The position numbers were made by a program, and so were the translations under genes. Of a stretch of 64,000 nucleotides of DNA, positions 16,745-25,799 are shown in pieces. The DNA is taken from assembly GCA_002328075.1 (NCBI GenBank), contig DCVT01000027.1, forward strand, positions 1 through 64,000, read 5' to 3'. The notes beneath the pieces are model-generated. The model searched no databases. It was not told the origin of the DNA and saw nothing but the letters and a program-made list of their open reading frames with translations. Numbering within the stretch: the first letter of the stretch is position 1; every line of letters starts with the position of its first letter. The DNA comes from Anaerolineales bacterium UBA2181 (GTDB taxonomy: Bacteria; Chloroflexota; Anaerolineae; Promineifilales; UBA4811).

Positions 16745-17419
16745 TCAGGATTCTCGAAAACGCTGCTCCAATTGGGCCAACATCTCGGCCGCTTCAACCA
16801 GCTTGTCCAGCGGGTTGTTCTCTCCGGTGAAGTAGCGATAATCGGCCGGCATGACATCCAACGCGGTCACCAGGTCGTCATGCCGCGCCTTGAGCGCTGA
16901 ATCGCTTATGCCATAGGCCTGCGCCAGCTCCTGCCGGGCGGCCGGCTGAAAGTTGACCTTGCGCACTGTAAAGTCCAGGGCGGCCGCCCAGGTCTCTGGT
17001 TTGCGAATCAGTAACGGCTGCCGGCCGATGGCGATCCGGTACTCTAGCCACATCTGAATGGCTGCGCCGATCAGCTTGATCTCCATCTGGGCGGCACGCA
17101 TCCGCTCGATCAGCGTCTTTTCGACGTCGTCCAGAGCGCTGGCAAACAGCCTCTCGTACCGCTCCGAAAGAGCGTTGTCGGGTTCGGTCCGGATATAGTT
17201 GCCCAATGCACGGATCGCATTCTCGTAATCCCCGCCCCGGGCGTACGCGCGCGCCAGGTTGAGGTGATACTCGGCGTTGTCCGGGTCAGCCTCCGTCGCT
17301 GCCTGAAATCTCTGGACGGCTGTCTCCAGGTCCCAGCCAATATACATCTGGAGACCCTCAAGGTTGAGCACGGCTGCACGCCGCCGGCCCGCTGATCCGG
17401 TCCCGGTCGCACTGTTCAT
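16745..17419 (-). CDS. TPR-containing cytoplasmic protein, unknown role
   Basis: The 224-residue protein has two or three TPR units at the N-terminal side (MYIGWDLETAVQRFQAATE, AEYHLNLARAYARGGDYENA). A mixed C-terminal part includes an RQELAQAYGISDSALKARHDDL helix-turn-helix-like stretch (about 165-190). This HTH-like part resembles the cyclin-box/sigma-like repeats of transcription adaptors but the match is weak. No signal peptide. It has its own promoter and a clear AGGAGA ribosome binding site. The family seems to be of the 'TPR protein of unknown function' kind. Confidence 0.6.
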   Translation of the reverse strand: MNSATGTGSAGRRRAAVLNLEGLQMYIGWDLETAVQRFQAATEADPDNAEYHLNLARAYARGGDYENAIRALGNYIRTEPDNALSERYERLFASALDDVEKTLIERMRAAQMEIKLIGAAIQMWLEYRIAIGRQPLLIRKPETWAAALDFTVRKVNFQPAARQELAQAYGISDSALKARHDDLVTALDVMPADYRYFTGENNPLDKLVEAAEMLAQLEQRFRES

Positions 17420-17459
17420 GCCTATCTCCTACCTGCATCCTCCTCCAAGCGCCTGGCGC

Positions 17460-17489
17460 ATTATAGCACGGTCAGCTGCAATCTGCCAA
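17460..17489 (-). promoter_or_regulatory. Promoter of the TPR gene
   Basis: On the minus strand TTGGCA (17489-17484) and TATAAT (17465-17460) are 18 bases apart. The same -35/-10 pair, with a 17-base spacer, precedes the glycosyltransferase gene at the left end. Confidence 0.7.
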
Positions 17490-18173
17490 CAAGTGGCCAA
17501 CCGGGCAAAGGATGGGCTCATTACCCGCACATGGATCCTGAGTTGCCCCAACCGAAGGCATGCCATGACCGCCGACTGCGTTCGGTTTTGGTGGGTGCGC
17601 CAGGTGCGCCACCGGGTGTTGCCATCTGGGAGCACCACGGTATTGGCCGCTCGCTATCGAACGGCTGCTGGGGACAGTCGCGCGGCGGCAACTGCCCTAA
17701 TGCGTCCGATCGCTTGCCGGTTGCCGGTCGGTGGCATGACAAAAGCGAACCCCAGCGAACCCAGTCTCGCGACGCACCACGTTTGGCACCGAGCTGCATC
17801 CGGCAGCAGCCACGTTTTCAACCTGTAACCGAACGCCAGCGCCTCCACCTCCTACCTGCCCACCGCCGCAGGCGCCAGAGGAACACGCTAGCGAGCGGCT
17901 GTCGCGACCCTCACCCGCCGGAGAGCGACCGGCCCCGGCCCTTTTTACCCACGCATGCGCTGCCTACCGCAAATGCGCCGCCCACTTTGCCGGCTGGACG
18001 CTGCACCAGCGACCGGGGCGTGCCCCGCGTCCGGAACATGGCGCCGCGTTGGACCAGCAGACGACCTGCGCAACGGCGATCCTCCGCCCGGCCCAGCAAC
18101 CCGGACTGCTGTGGCCCGGGCGGAATCCGGCGCGGGCGCGGACAAAGGGGGAGTTGGTGTCATGGGCGCCATG
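17490..18173. other. Gene-free stretch of about 680 bases
   Basis: Long plus-strand frames here are Pro/Arg-rich and read like frame shadows of GC-rich DNA. No start signal, motif, repeat or RNA is convincing. Confidence 0.5.
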
Positions 18174-19004
18174 TCAGGGGATTTCGCGATGTGAGACCAG
18201 ATCCCAGCGGAAATCCCGCGCGAGGAGCCGCCAGTCGTATCCCTCCACGACCAATGCTCCCGCATAGCCAGCCGCCGGTTCCAGCCCCGTCATGGTCCAG
18301 CGGACGGGGTCATCATCCGCCGCCCAGAGCAGCGCGGCCGTTTGCCCAGCGGCAAACTGCACGGTAAAGTGCTCCAGCCGACCCACCAGCCCTCCCCCCG
18401 TCGCCTTGAGGTAGGCCTCCTTGCGCGTCCAACAGCGATAGAAGCCGGCTGTCCGATCGGCCGGCTCCAGCGCCTGGAACGCTGTCCGTTCATCCACCGA
18501 AAAAAAACGCTCGGCGATCGCATTGGCATCATCCAGCGGACGCATCCATTCCAGGTCAACCCCCAACTCCCGCCCGTGGGCAAAGGCCAGCAACGCCAGT
18601 TCGTGGGAGTGAGCCAGGTTGAATTTGAGCGGCCAAGTCCCCTCCAGATTCAGAAACGGCTTGCCCTGGCGCCCGTAACGCAACTCCAACTGCGCTGGAT
18701 CGCTCTGCATGTAGCCTCCCAGCAATTTGCGCAGCGCCGCCCGACACGCCACGTAACGCCGACGCTCACGGCCGAACCGAAACCGGCCTGAGCGTTTCCG
18801 CTCGTCGGCCGAGAGCGCCTCGAGGAGCCCCTCCAGCGCTTCGTCCGGCAGCTCCAGTCCCAACCGCCAGAGATGAACTTCGTCCGGCGGCAGCTGCCAA
18901 AAGCCCTGACCGCCCACCGGTATCTCCCAGATCGTCAAGCCCGCCTCCAAGCTCCGGTCACACCGTTCCCGTCTCACGGTCCGCTGACCTTGCGGCCACG
19001 TCAC
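18174..19004 (-). CDS. 4'-phosphopantetheinyl transferase (Sfp type)
   Basis: The 276-residue protein moves phosphopantetheine from CoA onto carrier proteins of fatty acid, polyketide or non-ribosomal peptide synthases. Both Sfp-family Mg/CoA motifs are present: LGVDLEWMRP (about residue 145) and FYRCWTRKEAYLKATGGGL (about 190-208). Full-length Sfp-like proteins of 220-280 residues match in size. The start is GTG at 19004, just after the previous small gene (3-base gap). No synthase gene is in the window, so the target carrier protein is unknown. Confidence 0.9.
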   Translation of the reverse strand: MTWPQGQRTVRRERCDRSLEAGLTIWEIPVGGQGFWQLPPDEVHLWRLGLELPDEALEGLLEALSADERKRSGRFRFGRERRRYVACRAALRKLLGGYMQSDPAQLELRYGRQGKPFLNLEGTWPLKFNLAHSHELALLAFAHGRELGVDLEWMRPLDDANAIAERFFSVDERTAFQALEPADRTAGFYRCWTRKEAYLKATGGGLVGRLEHFTVQFAAGQTAALLWAADDDPVRWTMTGLEPAAGYAGALVVEGYDWRLLARDFRWDLVSHREIP

Positions 19005-19007
19005 CGG

Positions 19008-19205
19008 TCAGGTAGTCCCAGGATCCCCGACCGTGGGATGCTCAATCAACACCGGCCGGGCCACCTTGCCGACAGGGGCCAGCAGGAACACCTCAAGGTT
19101 CAGCGCGGGGCGCGCCACAGGACTGCCCGGCTGCTCTGCCTGCGCAGCGCGCGCCATCCGGCGGACAACGTACATAGTCGCTTCAGTGGCCCCGGACATG
19201 GTCAT
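19008..19205 (-). CDS. Small protein (65 aa) coupled to the upstream frame
   Basis: ATG 19205 overlaps the TGA stop of the upstream frame (TGATG), typical of coupled genes. The protein begins MTMSGATEATMYVVRRMAR and ends with LEVFLLAPVGKVARPVLIEH. No family is recognised. It runs to three bases before the Sfp-type transferase start, so the three frames probably form one transcript. It could be a real small gene or the displaced tail of the frame upstream. Confidence 0.45.
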   Translation of the reverse strand: MTMSGATEATMYVVRRMARAAQAEQPGSPVARPALNLEVFLLAPVGKVARPVLIEHPTVGDPGTT

Positions 19206-19668
19206 CAGGCAAGGTCGTCGGTCTCCGTAACGCTGCACGACGGTTGCAGAGTCCCCAGTTCCAGGGCCTCCGCACAGAGCGCGCCCCGGCCCAGCGCCAG
19301 CCTGGCGGTTGAGCCGCCTGCCGGGCCGGCATCCGTCAGATCGTGGAGTTCGGATGAGGTCTGGATGAGCACAGTCACCGATTCCTGCCGGCGCCAACAC
19401 CAGAACGCCTGTGCCAGCCGAAGGACCCATCCGCTTCCGGCGCGTTGGTCAGCACCAGCACCACCGGGTCGTTCCGGCCGACTCCCAGGCTGCGGGGTTC
19501 CATCACCGCGCGCCCCACCGGCAGCCACAGGTGCCAGTAACCCAGCCGCAGACCAGTCGTCGCCCGGGCCGTCGCCCCGTCGGGTTGGCACTCGCCTTGC
19601 AGCCGCAGTTGATTTCGTAGGGTGGAGAAGGTCGCGGTTGGATGGCGGTTGCCACGCGCTAGATTCAT
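19205..19668 (-). pseudogene. Unknown gene disrupted by an apparent frameshift
   Basis: A protein-like sequence starts at 19668 (MNLARGNRHPTATFSTLRNQ) and runs through GRNDPVVLVLTNAPEADG. It then loses sense. A second frame, continuing from the same place (about 19428-19432), reads WVLRLAQAFWCWRRQESVTV and on to CSVTETDDLA before a stop at 19205. A one-base deletion near the GATGGGTCC sequence would explain this. The combined product of about 150 residues is not a family I recognise. It may be a real pseudogene or a sequencing error, since no other sign of decay is seen. Confidence 0.5.
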
Positions 19669-19804
19669 TCACTCTGGCTCCGCAGCAGATGTCGGATGTG
19701 CGATTGCCGATCGGCGCGCCGCGGTCGGGCAGGTCGCCCGGCCTATGCGCTGATCGACTTGCATTGTACTTGAAATGCTCATCTGCCACAACCCGCTGAA
19801 CCTC

Positions 19805-19832
19805 TTCACGCCGCGCCAGAGGCTGGTAGAAT
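19805..19832 (+). promoter_or_regulatory. lspA promoter (extended -10, leaderless)
   Basis: TTCACG (19805-19810), a 16-base spacer and TGG-TAGAAT (19827-19832). The ATG at 19839 lies exactly seven bases after the -10, so the transcript probably begins at the start codon. Confidence 0.6.
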
Positions 19833-19838
19833 TGCTGA

Positions 19839-20396
19839 ATGATCGATACCGAACCCAGCTTTCAGCCGGCACGCCCCCCTGTTGCCGGCGCAATCGTGCT
19901 CGGACTGGCGCTCTTGGCGCTGGATGCGTTTCTCAAGATGCTCGCGGACACCCGCCTTCCGCTGGACCAGGTGGTTGCCACGCCGCTGCCGTTTCTTGTT
20001 TGGCGCCTGACATACAACACCGGCAGCCATTACCTGTTCGGTTCGGTGGGACAGTGGGTTCCCTACCGTATGGTGATGGGCATAGCAGCGGTTGCCGTAG
20101 TTGCGCTCGTGACCATGATGGCGTGGGATGTTCATCGGGCTTCTCGCTCGCGCCTACGAACCGCCCAATGGTGGCTGGTTGCGGTGCTCATTGGAGCGTT
20201 GGGGAACGCGCTGGAGGTGCTCACCCGTGGCCGTGCAACCGACTATTTCATGCTGCGCCCGTTTCCCTGGCCGGCCAACCTGTGCGACCAGTATGTCAAC
20301 GCCGCCATGTTTGTTCTCTTGCCGCTGACCCTATGGTTCGGCTGGCGACAAGGCGGCTCCTCGACTGATCCGGACCCCGGTTCCGCCAACGCCTGA
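19839..20396 (+). CDS. lspA: Lipoprotein signal peptidase II
   Basis: LspA removes signal peptides from lipid-modified prolipoproteins in the inner membrane. The 185-residue protein has four membrane helices and the two catalytic aspartates: Asp135 in LTRGRATDYF and Asp150 in PANLCDQYVNAAM. The family's conserved GALGNAL precedes the first. The sequence is divergent (GNALEVL instead of GNLIDR), but both acidic residues remain. Putative lipoproteins in this window, such as the TPR lipoprotein and the sugar-binding protein, are its natural substrates. Confidence 0.85.
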   Translation: MIDTEPSFQPARPPVAGAIVLGLALLALDAFLKMLADTRLPLDQVVATPLPFLVWRLTYNTGSHYLFGSVGQWVPYRMVMGIAAVAVVALVTMMAWDVHRASRSRLRTAQWWLVAVLIGALGNALEVLTRGRATDYFMLRPFPWPANLCDQYVNAAMFVLLPLTLWFGWRQGGSSTDPDPGSANA

Positions 20397-20424
20397 GATG
20401 CCGCCAGCTGCGCTGAGGCGTCCG

Positions 20425-20714
20425 TCAGCCGCGGCGCTGGTTCGGCTTGCCGGTCATTGCACGCCAACGTCCACGGCCGTTTCGGTAGTTCCCCATACCG
20501 CGAACGTAATGGGCGAGTGCTGACGGTGCCTCCAAAATGACCGCCTGGTCCAAATCAATCGGCGGCCGCCGTCGCGCACGACGGCGCGGCATTGCCCTTC
20601 CCACCAGGTCAGCGCCAGTTGCGCGCCCGCCTGACGGCACCCAATCACCATGCCACAGTCGGGCAGCAGCGCCCCCAGGTCCGGCAATTGGAGACCGGCC
20701 TCAACCCGGTGCAA
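20425..20714 (-). pseudogene. Small frameshifted ORF downstream of the rhomboid gene
   Basis: A frame that may start at TTG 20714 reads LPDLGALLPDCGMVIGCRQA and TWWEGQCRAVVRDGG. After a GGCGGCCGCC run at 20561-20570 a different frame continues sensibly with PPIDLDQAVILEAPSALAHY and ends at 20425. Together they make a plausible basic protein of about 95 residues. The break could be a real mutation or a base-call error in the GC run. Product unknown. Confidence 0.35.
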
Positions 20715-21690
20715 GTCTCCCAATCCCGGTTTCAAGCTCCGGCACCGGGCTCCAGGTCGCAATCGCCTCTTCCCACGGACCCACCCGTAACTGGGCGTCT
20801 GGTCCCTGCCGGTACCCTGCCACGACTGCCGATTCGCGCCAGTTGCCTCCCATGGTCAGCGCCGCCACGAGGGCCAGCCCGACGGGAATAATCCACCAGG
20901 CCGGCCGTTTGGCGGTCCGATCAACCACCTGCCATCCGTCAGCAGGACTGCCGACTACCTGGTATTGCGGCGACAACGCCCAACCCGCCAATAATCCTCC
21001 CGCCAGACCGCCCAGGTGAGCCCAGTTATCCAGATTGGGCACGGTAAACCCAATCACCAGGTTGATCAGGACCAGACTGGCCAAGGTGCTCAAACGACGT
21101 TGGCCCATAGGTCCCAACAATCGGCGATTGCGGTAGTAGAACGTCGCCAGCGCGCCCACCAACCCAAAGATGGCGCCGCTGGCGCCGGCAGCCAGCGTGG
21201 ATTCAAACAGGTAACTGCCGCCGCTGCCCACCAGTCCGGCCAACACATAGACGGTCAGGAAGCGCGCCGATCCAAAGAACCGCTCTACCTCCGGGCCCAG
21301 GATGTAGAGCGCATAGCTGTTCAGCAACAGGTGCAGCAGTCCAATGTGCAAAAAGATGGTGGTGAGGAGCCGCCAATACTCCCCCACCAAGATCGCGGGG
21401 CCAAACTTGGCGCCGAAGCGGAGCAACACCAACGGATTGGTCGAGCCACCCGTCAGGGTCATCGCCAACCAGACAGCCACGTTGGCAGCCAAGAGCGCCC
21501 AACTCACCCACGGCCGCATCGCATGTAGCGGAAGCATCAGGCGGGCTGGGCGAGTGATCGGCACCTGGTCCAGCGCAGGGTCTGGCTTGGGGCGAATTGG
21601 GGAGCCACACAGGGCGCACATCGCCGCCCGATGATCGTTGCTGGCTCCGCAAACCGGACAGCGAGTTGGCTTAAGCGGCGGGTCAGCCAC
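20701..21690 (-). CDS. Zinc-ribbon rhomboid protease
   Basis: A rhomboid with an N-terminal zinc ribbon (CPVCG ... CALCG, about residues 10-30) ahead of the six-helix catalytic core. Catalytic Ser is in AAGASGAIFGLVGAL and His in DNWAHLGGLAGG. An HIGLLHLLLNSYALY helix carries the accessory His/Asn. A seventh helix lies near the C-terminus. GTG 21690 is chosen because AGGTGG lies five bases before it; an in-frame TTG at 21738 is the alternative. It is the second rhomboid in this window. The ribbon may bring a substrate or nucleic acid to the membrane (inference). Confidence 0.88.
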   Translation of the reverse strand: MADPPLKPTRCPVCGASNDHRAAMCALCGSPIRPKPDPALDQVPITRPARLMLPLHAMRPWVSWALLAANVAVWLAMTLTGGSTNPLVLLRFGAKFGPAILVGEYWRLLTTIFLHIGLLHLLLNSYALYILGPEVERFFGSARFLTVYVLAGLVGSGGSYLFESTLAAGASGAIFGLVGALATFYYRNRRLLGPMGQRRLSTLASLVLINLVIGFTVPNLDNWAHLGGLAGGLLAGWALSPQYQVVGSPADGWQVVDRTAKRPAWWIIPVGLALVAALTMGGNWRESAVVAGYRQGPDAQLRVGPWEEAIATWSPVPELETGIGRLAPG

Positions 21691-21806
21691 GTGACCCACC
21701 TGGCACGCCGGCCCAGAGACGCGACCACATGTCCCCAAGACGGATTATGCGAACCCAAACTGCCGTCTGCCTGGTCCGGCCGGGCATCGTGAGGCTGCGC
21801 CTGCGC

Positions 21807-22919
21807 TCAATCGCCAAAGGAGATGCCCAAGTCCCGTGCGGTCAACATCGTGTCGCTGTCCAGCGGCACCGTCTTCATCCGTTGGGTCGATTCTTCCAGC
21901 GGCACGTATTCGACAAAGGGTGGGTCCAGCGCCACCATCACGCCCCGTTGCCCCTCCGACAGCGCCCTCACCGCGGCGGCCCCGAATCGCAGCGCGACCA
22001 GGCGGTCGTAAGGTGTAGGTGAGCCGCCGCGCAACAAGTGACCCAGCACCACCAAACGCGTCTCTTTGCCGGTAAACTCTTGCAGATCGGCCGCTACCTT
22101 GGCACCCACCCCACCCAGTCGTTCGCTGCGGCCAGCCTCGTGGCTGGCAACCGTCACCGAACCACCTTTGGGCATGGCGCCCTCGGCCACCACCACCAAC
22201 GAAAAGTTGCGGCCTTGCTCCTCGCGGGCCCGTATCTTGGCTGCCACTAACTCCAGGTCGTAAGGGACCTCGGGGATCAGAATAGCGTCGGCCGAACCGG
22301 CAACCCCTGATTCCAGCGCGATCCAGCCAGCATAACGACCCATGACCTCCACCACGATCACCCGCCGGTGCGATGCAGCTGTTGCGTGCAGCCGGTCCAG
22401 GCACTCAGTGGCGAAACTCACTGCGGTGTTGAAACCAAAGGTGACCACCGTCCGATCCAGGTCGTTGTCAATGGTCTTGGGAACGCCCACGACCCATAAT
22501 CCCTTTTGGGCCAGCGTGTTGGCAATCGCCATCGAGCCATCGCCCCCCACGGAAATCAGGGCGTCCAATTGGCGCATGCAAAACGCACGGATCAACTCGT
22601 CCGATCGGTCCACGTATTCAATCGTACCGTCCGTGCAGCGTATGGGGTAACGGGTCGGGTTTCCCCGATTGGTCGTGCCCAGGATCGTGCCGCCCAGGTG
22701 CGTGATACCTCGAACGCGGTCACGGGTCAGCCGGACCAGGCCACCCTCCACGTACTCTTCCGGGAGCATGAGTCCGGTGAACCCGTCCCGAATTCCATAG
22801 ACCTCCCATCCTCGCTGCAGCGCCGACAACACCACCGCGCGGATCACGGCGTTCAACCCCGGTGCGTCGCCGCCCCCGGTAGCGATGGCGATTTTGCGGA
22901 TTCGCGTACCTTCGGACAT
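21807..22919 (-). CDS. pfkA: 6-phosphofructokinase
   Basis: PfkA phosphorylates fructose 6-phosphate, a key step in glycolysis. The 370-residue protein has GGGDAPGLNAVIR (phosphate loop), GGDGSMAIANTL (the GGDGS form favours ATP over pyrophosphate as donor), KTIDNDLDRTVVTFGFNTA (catalytic and substrate site) and MGRYAGWIAL. ATG 22919 follows AGGAGGAA. Together with pckA it shows a carbohydrate-using central metabolism. The gap between this gene and the upstream DegV gene is 138 bases. Confidence 0.93.
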   Translation of the reverse strand: MSEGTRIRKIAIATGGGDAPGLNAVIRAVVLSALQRGWEVYGIRDGFTGLMLPEEYVEGGLVRLTRDRVRGITHLGGTILGTTNRGNPTRYPIRCTDGTIEYVDRSDELIRAFCMRQLDALISVGGDGSMAIANTLAQKGLWVVGVPKTIDNDLDRTVVTFGFNTAVSFATECLDRLHATAASHRRVIVVEVMGRYAGWIALESGVAGSADAILIPEVPYDLELVAAKIRAREEQGRNFSLVVVAEGAMPKGGSVTVASHEAGRSERLGGVGAKVAADLQEFTGKETRLVVLGHLLRGGSPTPYDRLVALRFGAAAVRALSEGQRGVMVALDPPFVEYVPLEESTQRMKTVPLDSDTMLTARDLGISFGD

Positions 22920-23057
22920 CGGATTCCTCCTGCAGCCGGTCGATACCATGGACCGACAGTGGCCCATTATACCACTGTGGGGAGATCGCCACAGTCAGCA
23001 CCCACTCCGGCCTGGCCCAGTCCGGCAGCGCTGGGCGAAGTGCAGCCGAGCAACCAG

Positions 23058-23942
23058 CTACGCAGCCGATGGTGCGACGGCCTCGGCAAACACGGACGCG
23101 GGCGCATACGCCACCCCCACCATGGTCGGGCCGGTGTGTGCACCCAGGACCAGGGAGAGATGCCCCGCCGGCAGCCAGGCGCACTCGAACCGGAGGTCGA
23201 CCTGTTCCCGCAACATGGACGCGCCTTCCGGGTTGTTGCTGTGCAGTACCTGAACCCGCAGCGAGCTGCCCACCGGGTGCTGCCGGGTAATGAGCTCGGC
23301 CAGACCCTCCACCGCCCGCGCAAACGTACGCGCCTGGCCCCGCTGCGCGTAGGTTCCGTTCACCTTTTCCACTCCGATCAACGGTTTGATGTTCAAGAGC
23401 GAGGCGACCAACCCCTTCATGTGGCTGATCCGGCCGCCGTGGATTAGGTACTTGAGCTCCTGCAGGGTGTACAGGCTGTCGGTCGCCGCGCCAATCCGGC
23501 GCACCAAATCCAGAATCCGGTCCAACGGCCAACCCGCCTTTGCGGCCCGGGCAGCCGCTACCACCTGCCAACCTGCCCCCACGGAAAGCGTCTTGGTGTC
23601 CACGCAGGTCACGCGGGCCTCCGGCACCATTTCGGCCGCTGCCACGGCCGAGTTGTACGTCCCGCTCAGGCCGGAGGACATGTGGATAGAGAGGATATCT
23701 GGGTCGGTGGCTGCTAATTGCCGGTACGTTTCGACAAACTCGCCGGTTGAGGGCTGCGAGGTGGTGGGCAGCGTGTCCGCAGCCTGCAGCAGCCGGTAGA
23801 ATTCTGGCGGATCAATGTCCACCCCCTCACGGTAGGATTTGCCTTCCAGTGTCACCACCAAAGGGACCCTCTGGATGGGCAGGTTCTCTCCCGGCTCCAT
23901 GGCCAGGATGCTGTCGGTTCCGGTATCGGTCACAATATGCAT
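23058..23942 (-). CDS. DegV-family fatty-acid-binding protein
   Basis: DegV proteins bind fatty acids; in Gram-positive bacteria the FakB members present fatty acids to the kinase FakA for phosphorylation. This 294-residue protein has the typical start MHIVTDTGTD, LPTTSQPSTGEF, SIHMSSGLSGTYNSA (fatty-acid headgroup contact region) and LKYLIHGGRIS. ATG 23942 follows AAGGAGGTG. No FakA-like gene is nearby. Confidence 0.9.
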   Translation of the reverse strand: MHIVTDTGTDSILAMEPGENLPIQRVPLVVTLEGKSYREGVDIDPPEFYRLLQAADTLPTTSQPSTGEFVETYRQLAATDPDILSIHMSSGLSGTYNSAVAAAEMVPEARVTCVDTKTLSVGAGWQVVAAARAAKAGWPLDRILDLVRRIGAATDSLYTLQELKYLIHGGRISHMKGLVASLLNIKPLIGVEKVNGTYAQRGQARTFARAVEGLAELITRQHPVGSSLRVQVLHSNNPEGASMLREQVDLRFECAWLPAGHLSLVLGAHTGPTMVGVAYAPASVFAEAVAPSAA

Positions 23943-24324
23943 GATCGCACCTCCTTGACGCTCATTCGCAATGCAGCCGGGCCCGGCCGGTTGGTGGTCC
24001 AGCCCCGACGCGTCCTCGAGGAAAGTATATGGGTAATGCGGAAATCCGCAAGGGTCATCCACCGACAGGCATATCAGACAAACTCAGCGTTCGGTCAGAC
24101 GGTTTGCCCCGCCGGACGGGCTGGGGTACACTGCTGCTGCCGGTAACGAGGCACCGTGGCCCGGAGCGCTGTGCGGCGCTTGAGCAGGCAATCGGCCTGG
24201 CGCGGCCGCGCTGCGGGAGCCTCTGAAATCGCTCGCCATCAAGGAGACAAAGCATCTTGGCTCAGCCGGCCGACGCTGAGGCCAATTGGAGACCGTGGCA
24301 AAAGGTGCCGCACATGGAGAACCA
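23943..24324. other. Intergenic region between DegV and the methyltransferase
   Basis: Both flanking genes point away from it, so promoters for each should lie here. I cannot identify clear -35/-10 pairs and see no RNA or repeat. Confidence 0.4.
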
Positions 24325-25155
24325 ATGGAACCAGTGACCGACTTTTGTCAGCTCTGGCACCAGCTGGTGGTGGTGCACAACCGTCGCCGCGAGCAAACAG
24401 CCGGAGGGGGGGATGTCTGGCAACCCAAGGCCCGGCGCTTCCAGGAGCGCGTCCGCGGCCGCTGGTCCAGGCCGGATTCCAGCCGCGACCTGATCGCGCA
24501 TGACCTCGACGCCCATCCCGGCAGCACCCTGCTGGACATCGGTGCGGGATCGGGTGCGTGGTCCATCTACCTAGCGCCGCACGCCGGCCGGGTGACGGCC
24601 CTGGAGCCCTCGCCCGCCATGCTGGCCGCCATGCGGGAGAACCTGAGCCGAGAGGGTGTGACCAACGTGGCGGTGGTTCCGGGCGCATGGCCCTGTGCCG
24701 GCCTGCCTCAACATGATGTGTCGCTCTGCTCGCATGCCATGTACGGCGCTACCGATTTCGCCGGATTTGTGCTGGCCTTGGTCAAAGCCACCCGCCGCCG
24801 CTGCTACCTGGTGCTCCGCGCATCCAACGCCGGAGGCGTGATGGCTGACGCCGCCCGCCGCGTCTGGGGCCAACCGTATGATAGCCCCAACTTTCAGGTT
24901 GCCTACAACGCGCTGCTGCAGATGGGCATCCTGGCTAACGTTCAGATGGAGGACAGTGGGTTGTGGCAGCCCTGGTCCCACGAGTCCCTGCCGGCCGCCC
25001 TCGCCGAGGTCAAACGCCGCCTCAACCTGGAGGACGATGATCGCCACGACGCCTACCTGGCCGACCTGTTGAAGCGCCGCCTGACGTTGAAGGACGGTTG
25101 GCACGTGTGGCCTCGCGAGATGCGGTCGGCGCTGGTCTATTGGGACGTGGTTTAG
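24325..25155 (+). CDS. Class I SAM-dependent methyltransferase
   Basis: The protein of about 276 residues has a Rossmann methyltransferase core: motif I LLDIGAGSGAWSIYLAPHAG (SAM binding), followed by VTALEPSPAMLAAMRENL (acidic residue for ribose) and DVSLCSHAMYG. The target is unknown. Start is set at ATG 24325 (GGAGAA upstream); an earlier in-frame TTG at 24286 is possible. It stands alone and its 3' end overlaps the opposite-strand gene by 4 bases. Confidence 0.85.
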   Translation: MEPVTDFCQLWHQLVVVHNRRREQTAGGGDVWQPKARRFQERVRGRWSRPDSSRDLIAHDLDAHPGSTLLDIGAGSGAWSIYLAPHAGRVTALEPSPAMLAAMRENLSREGVTNVAVVPGAWPCAGLPQHDVSLCSHAMYGATDFAGFVLALVKATRRRCYLVLRASNAGGVMADAARRVWGQPYDSPNFQVAYNALLQMGILANVQMEDSGLWQPWSHESLPAALAEVKRRLNLEDDDRHDAYLADLLKRRLTLKDGWHVWPREMRSALVYWDVV

Positions 25156-25676
25156 CAGTGCGGCCGGGACAACACACCGCCTGCACCGTCCCGCCAACGC
25201 GGCCGGAGCGCCACCAGGATCACCGCCACGAGCAGGATCACGAGGCCGATCAAGATCGTCTCGCTGCCGGCCACCGAGATCCCGGACAGGCCGGCCGCCA
25301 CGTCGCCAACCAACCCCATGACCAGCACCGCGACCACCACCATCAGGACGGCCGACCCGCTCCGCTCAGCCATGGTCCGGTAGGGATCCACCCCCGGAGG
25401 CAGCAGCGCGTCCGCTGACCGCGCCGGCCGCAACCGCCGCAACATGATCCGGCTGCTGTCCAGCTTGTGCGGCAACTCCCACCCGGCAGATGACTCCTCG
25501 TCCAGCACCCGGTTCAATCGTTCGGGTTTGCCGAAAGTAGACCATTGGCTCCGCAGCACCTTGTACTCGTACCGGTCCGTGGGGTCGCCGGCCCGCAACT
25601 GCTCGATCTTGGCCTTTTGCTCGGCCGCTTCGCGGTTGTGCTTGGCCAACGCCGCTATGCCCGCAATCCAACCCAT
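25152..25676 (-). CDS. Membrane protein with DUF4177-like N-terminus
   Basis: The 174-residue protein begins with a short helix and an acidic/basic region. Then comes YEYKVLRSQWSTFGKPERLN and SAGWELPHKLD, which matches the YEYKV ... GWEL pattern of DUF4177. Two membrane helices follow (about 108-130 and 140-162). A very good GGAGGAGGTG precedes the ATG. Function unknown. Confidence 0.6.
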   Translation of the reverse strand: MGWIAGIAALAKHNREAAEQKAKIEQLRAGDPTDRYEYKVLRSQWSTFGKPERLNRVLDEESSAGWELPHKLDSSRIMLRRLRPARSADALLPPGVDPYRTMAERSGSAVLMVVVAVLVMGLVGDVAAGLSGISVAGSETILIGLVILLVAVILVALRPRWRDGAGGVLSRPHC

Positions 25677-25799
25677 TGTGACACCTCCTCCTCGCGGGTC
25701 CCCGCCCCCCGGAACGCGCGATCCAGCACCCTAACGCCCCATCATGGTAGCACAACCAGCAGCGGGGTACCTGAAAGCCGCCGGAAGTCCGGCTGACAA

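Noticed and set aside
17531..18367. Long plus-strand open frame of about 278 codons
   Set aside because: Pro/Arg/Thr-rich with no motif and no ribosome binding site, and its end overlaps the phosphopantetheinyl transferase gene on the other strand; typical of GC-rich shadow frames.
22506..23447. Plus-strand frame of 313 codons opposite pfkA and DegV
   Set aside because: Antisense to two conserved genes, no ribosome binding site or domain.
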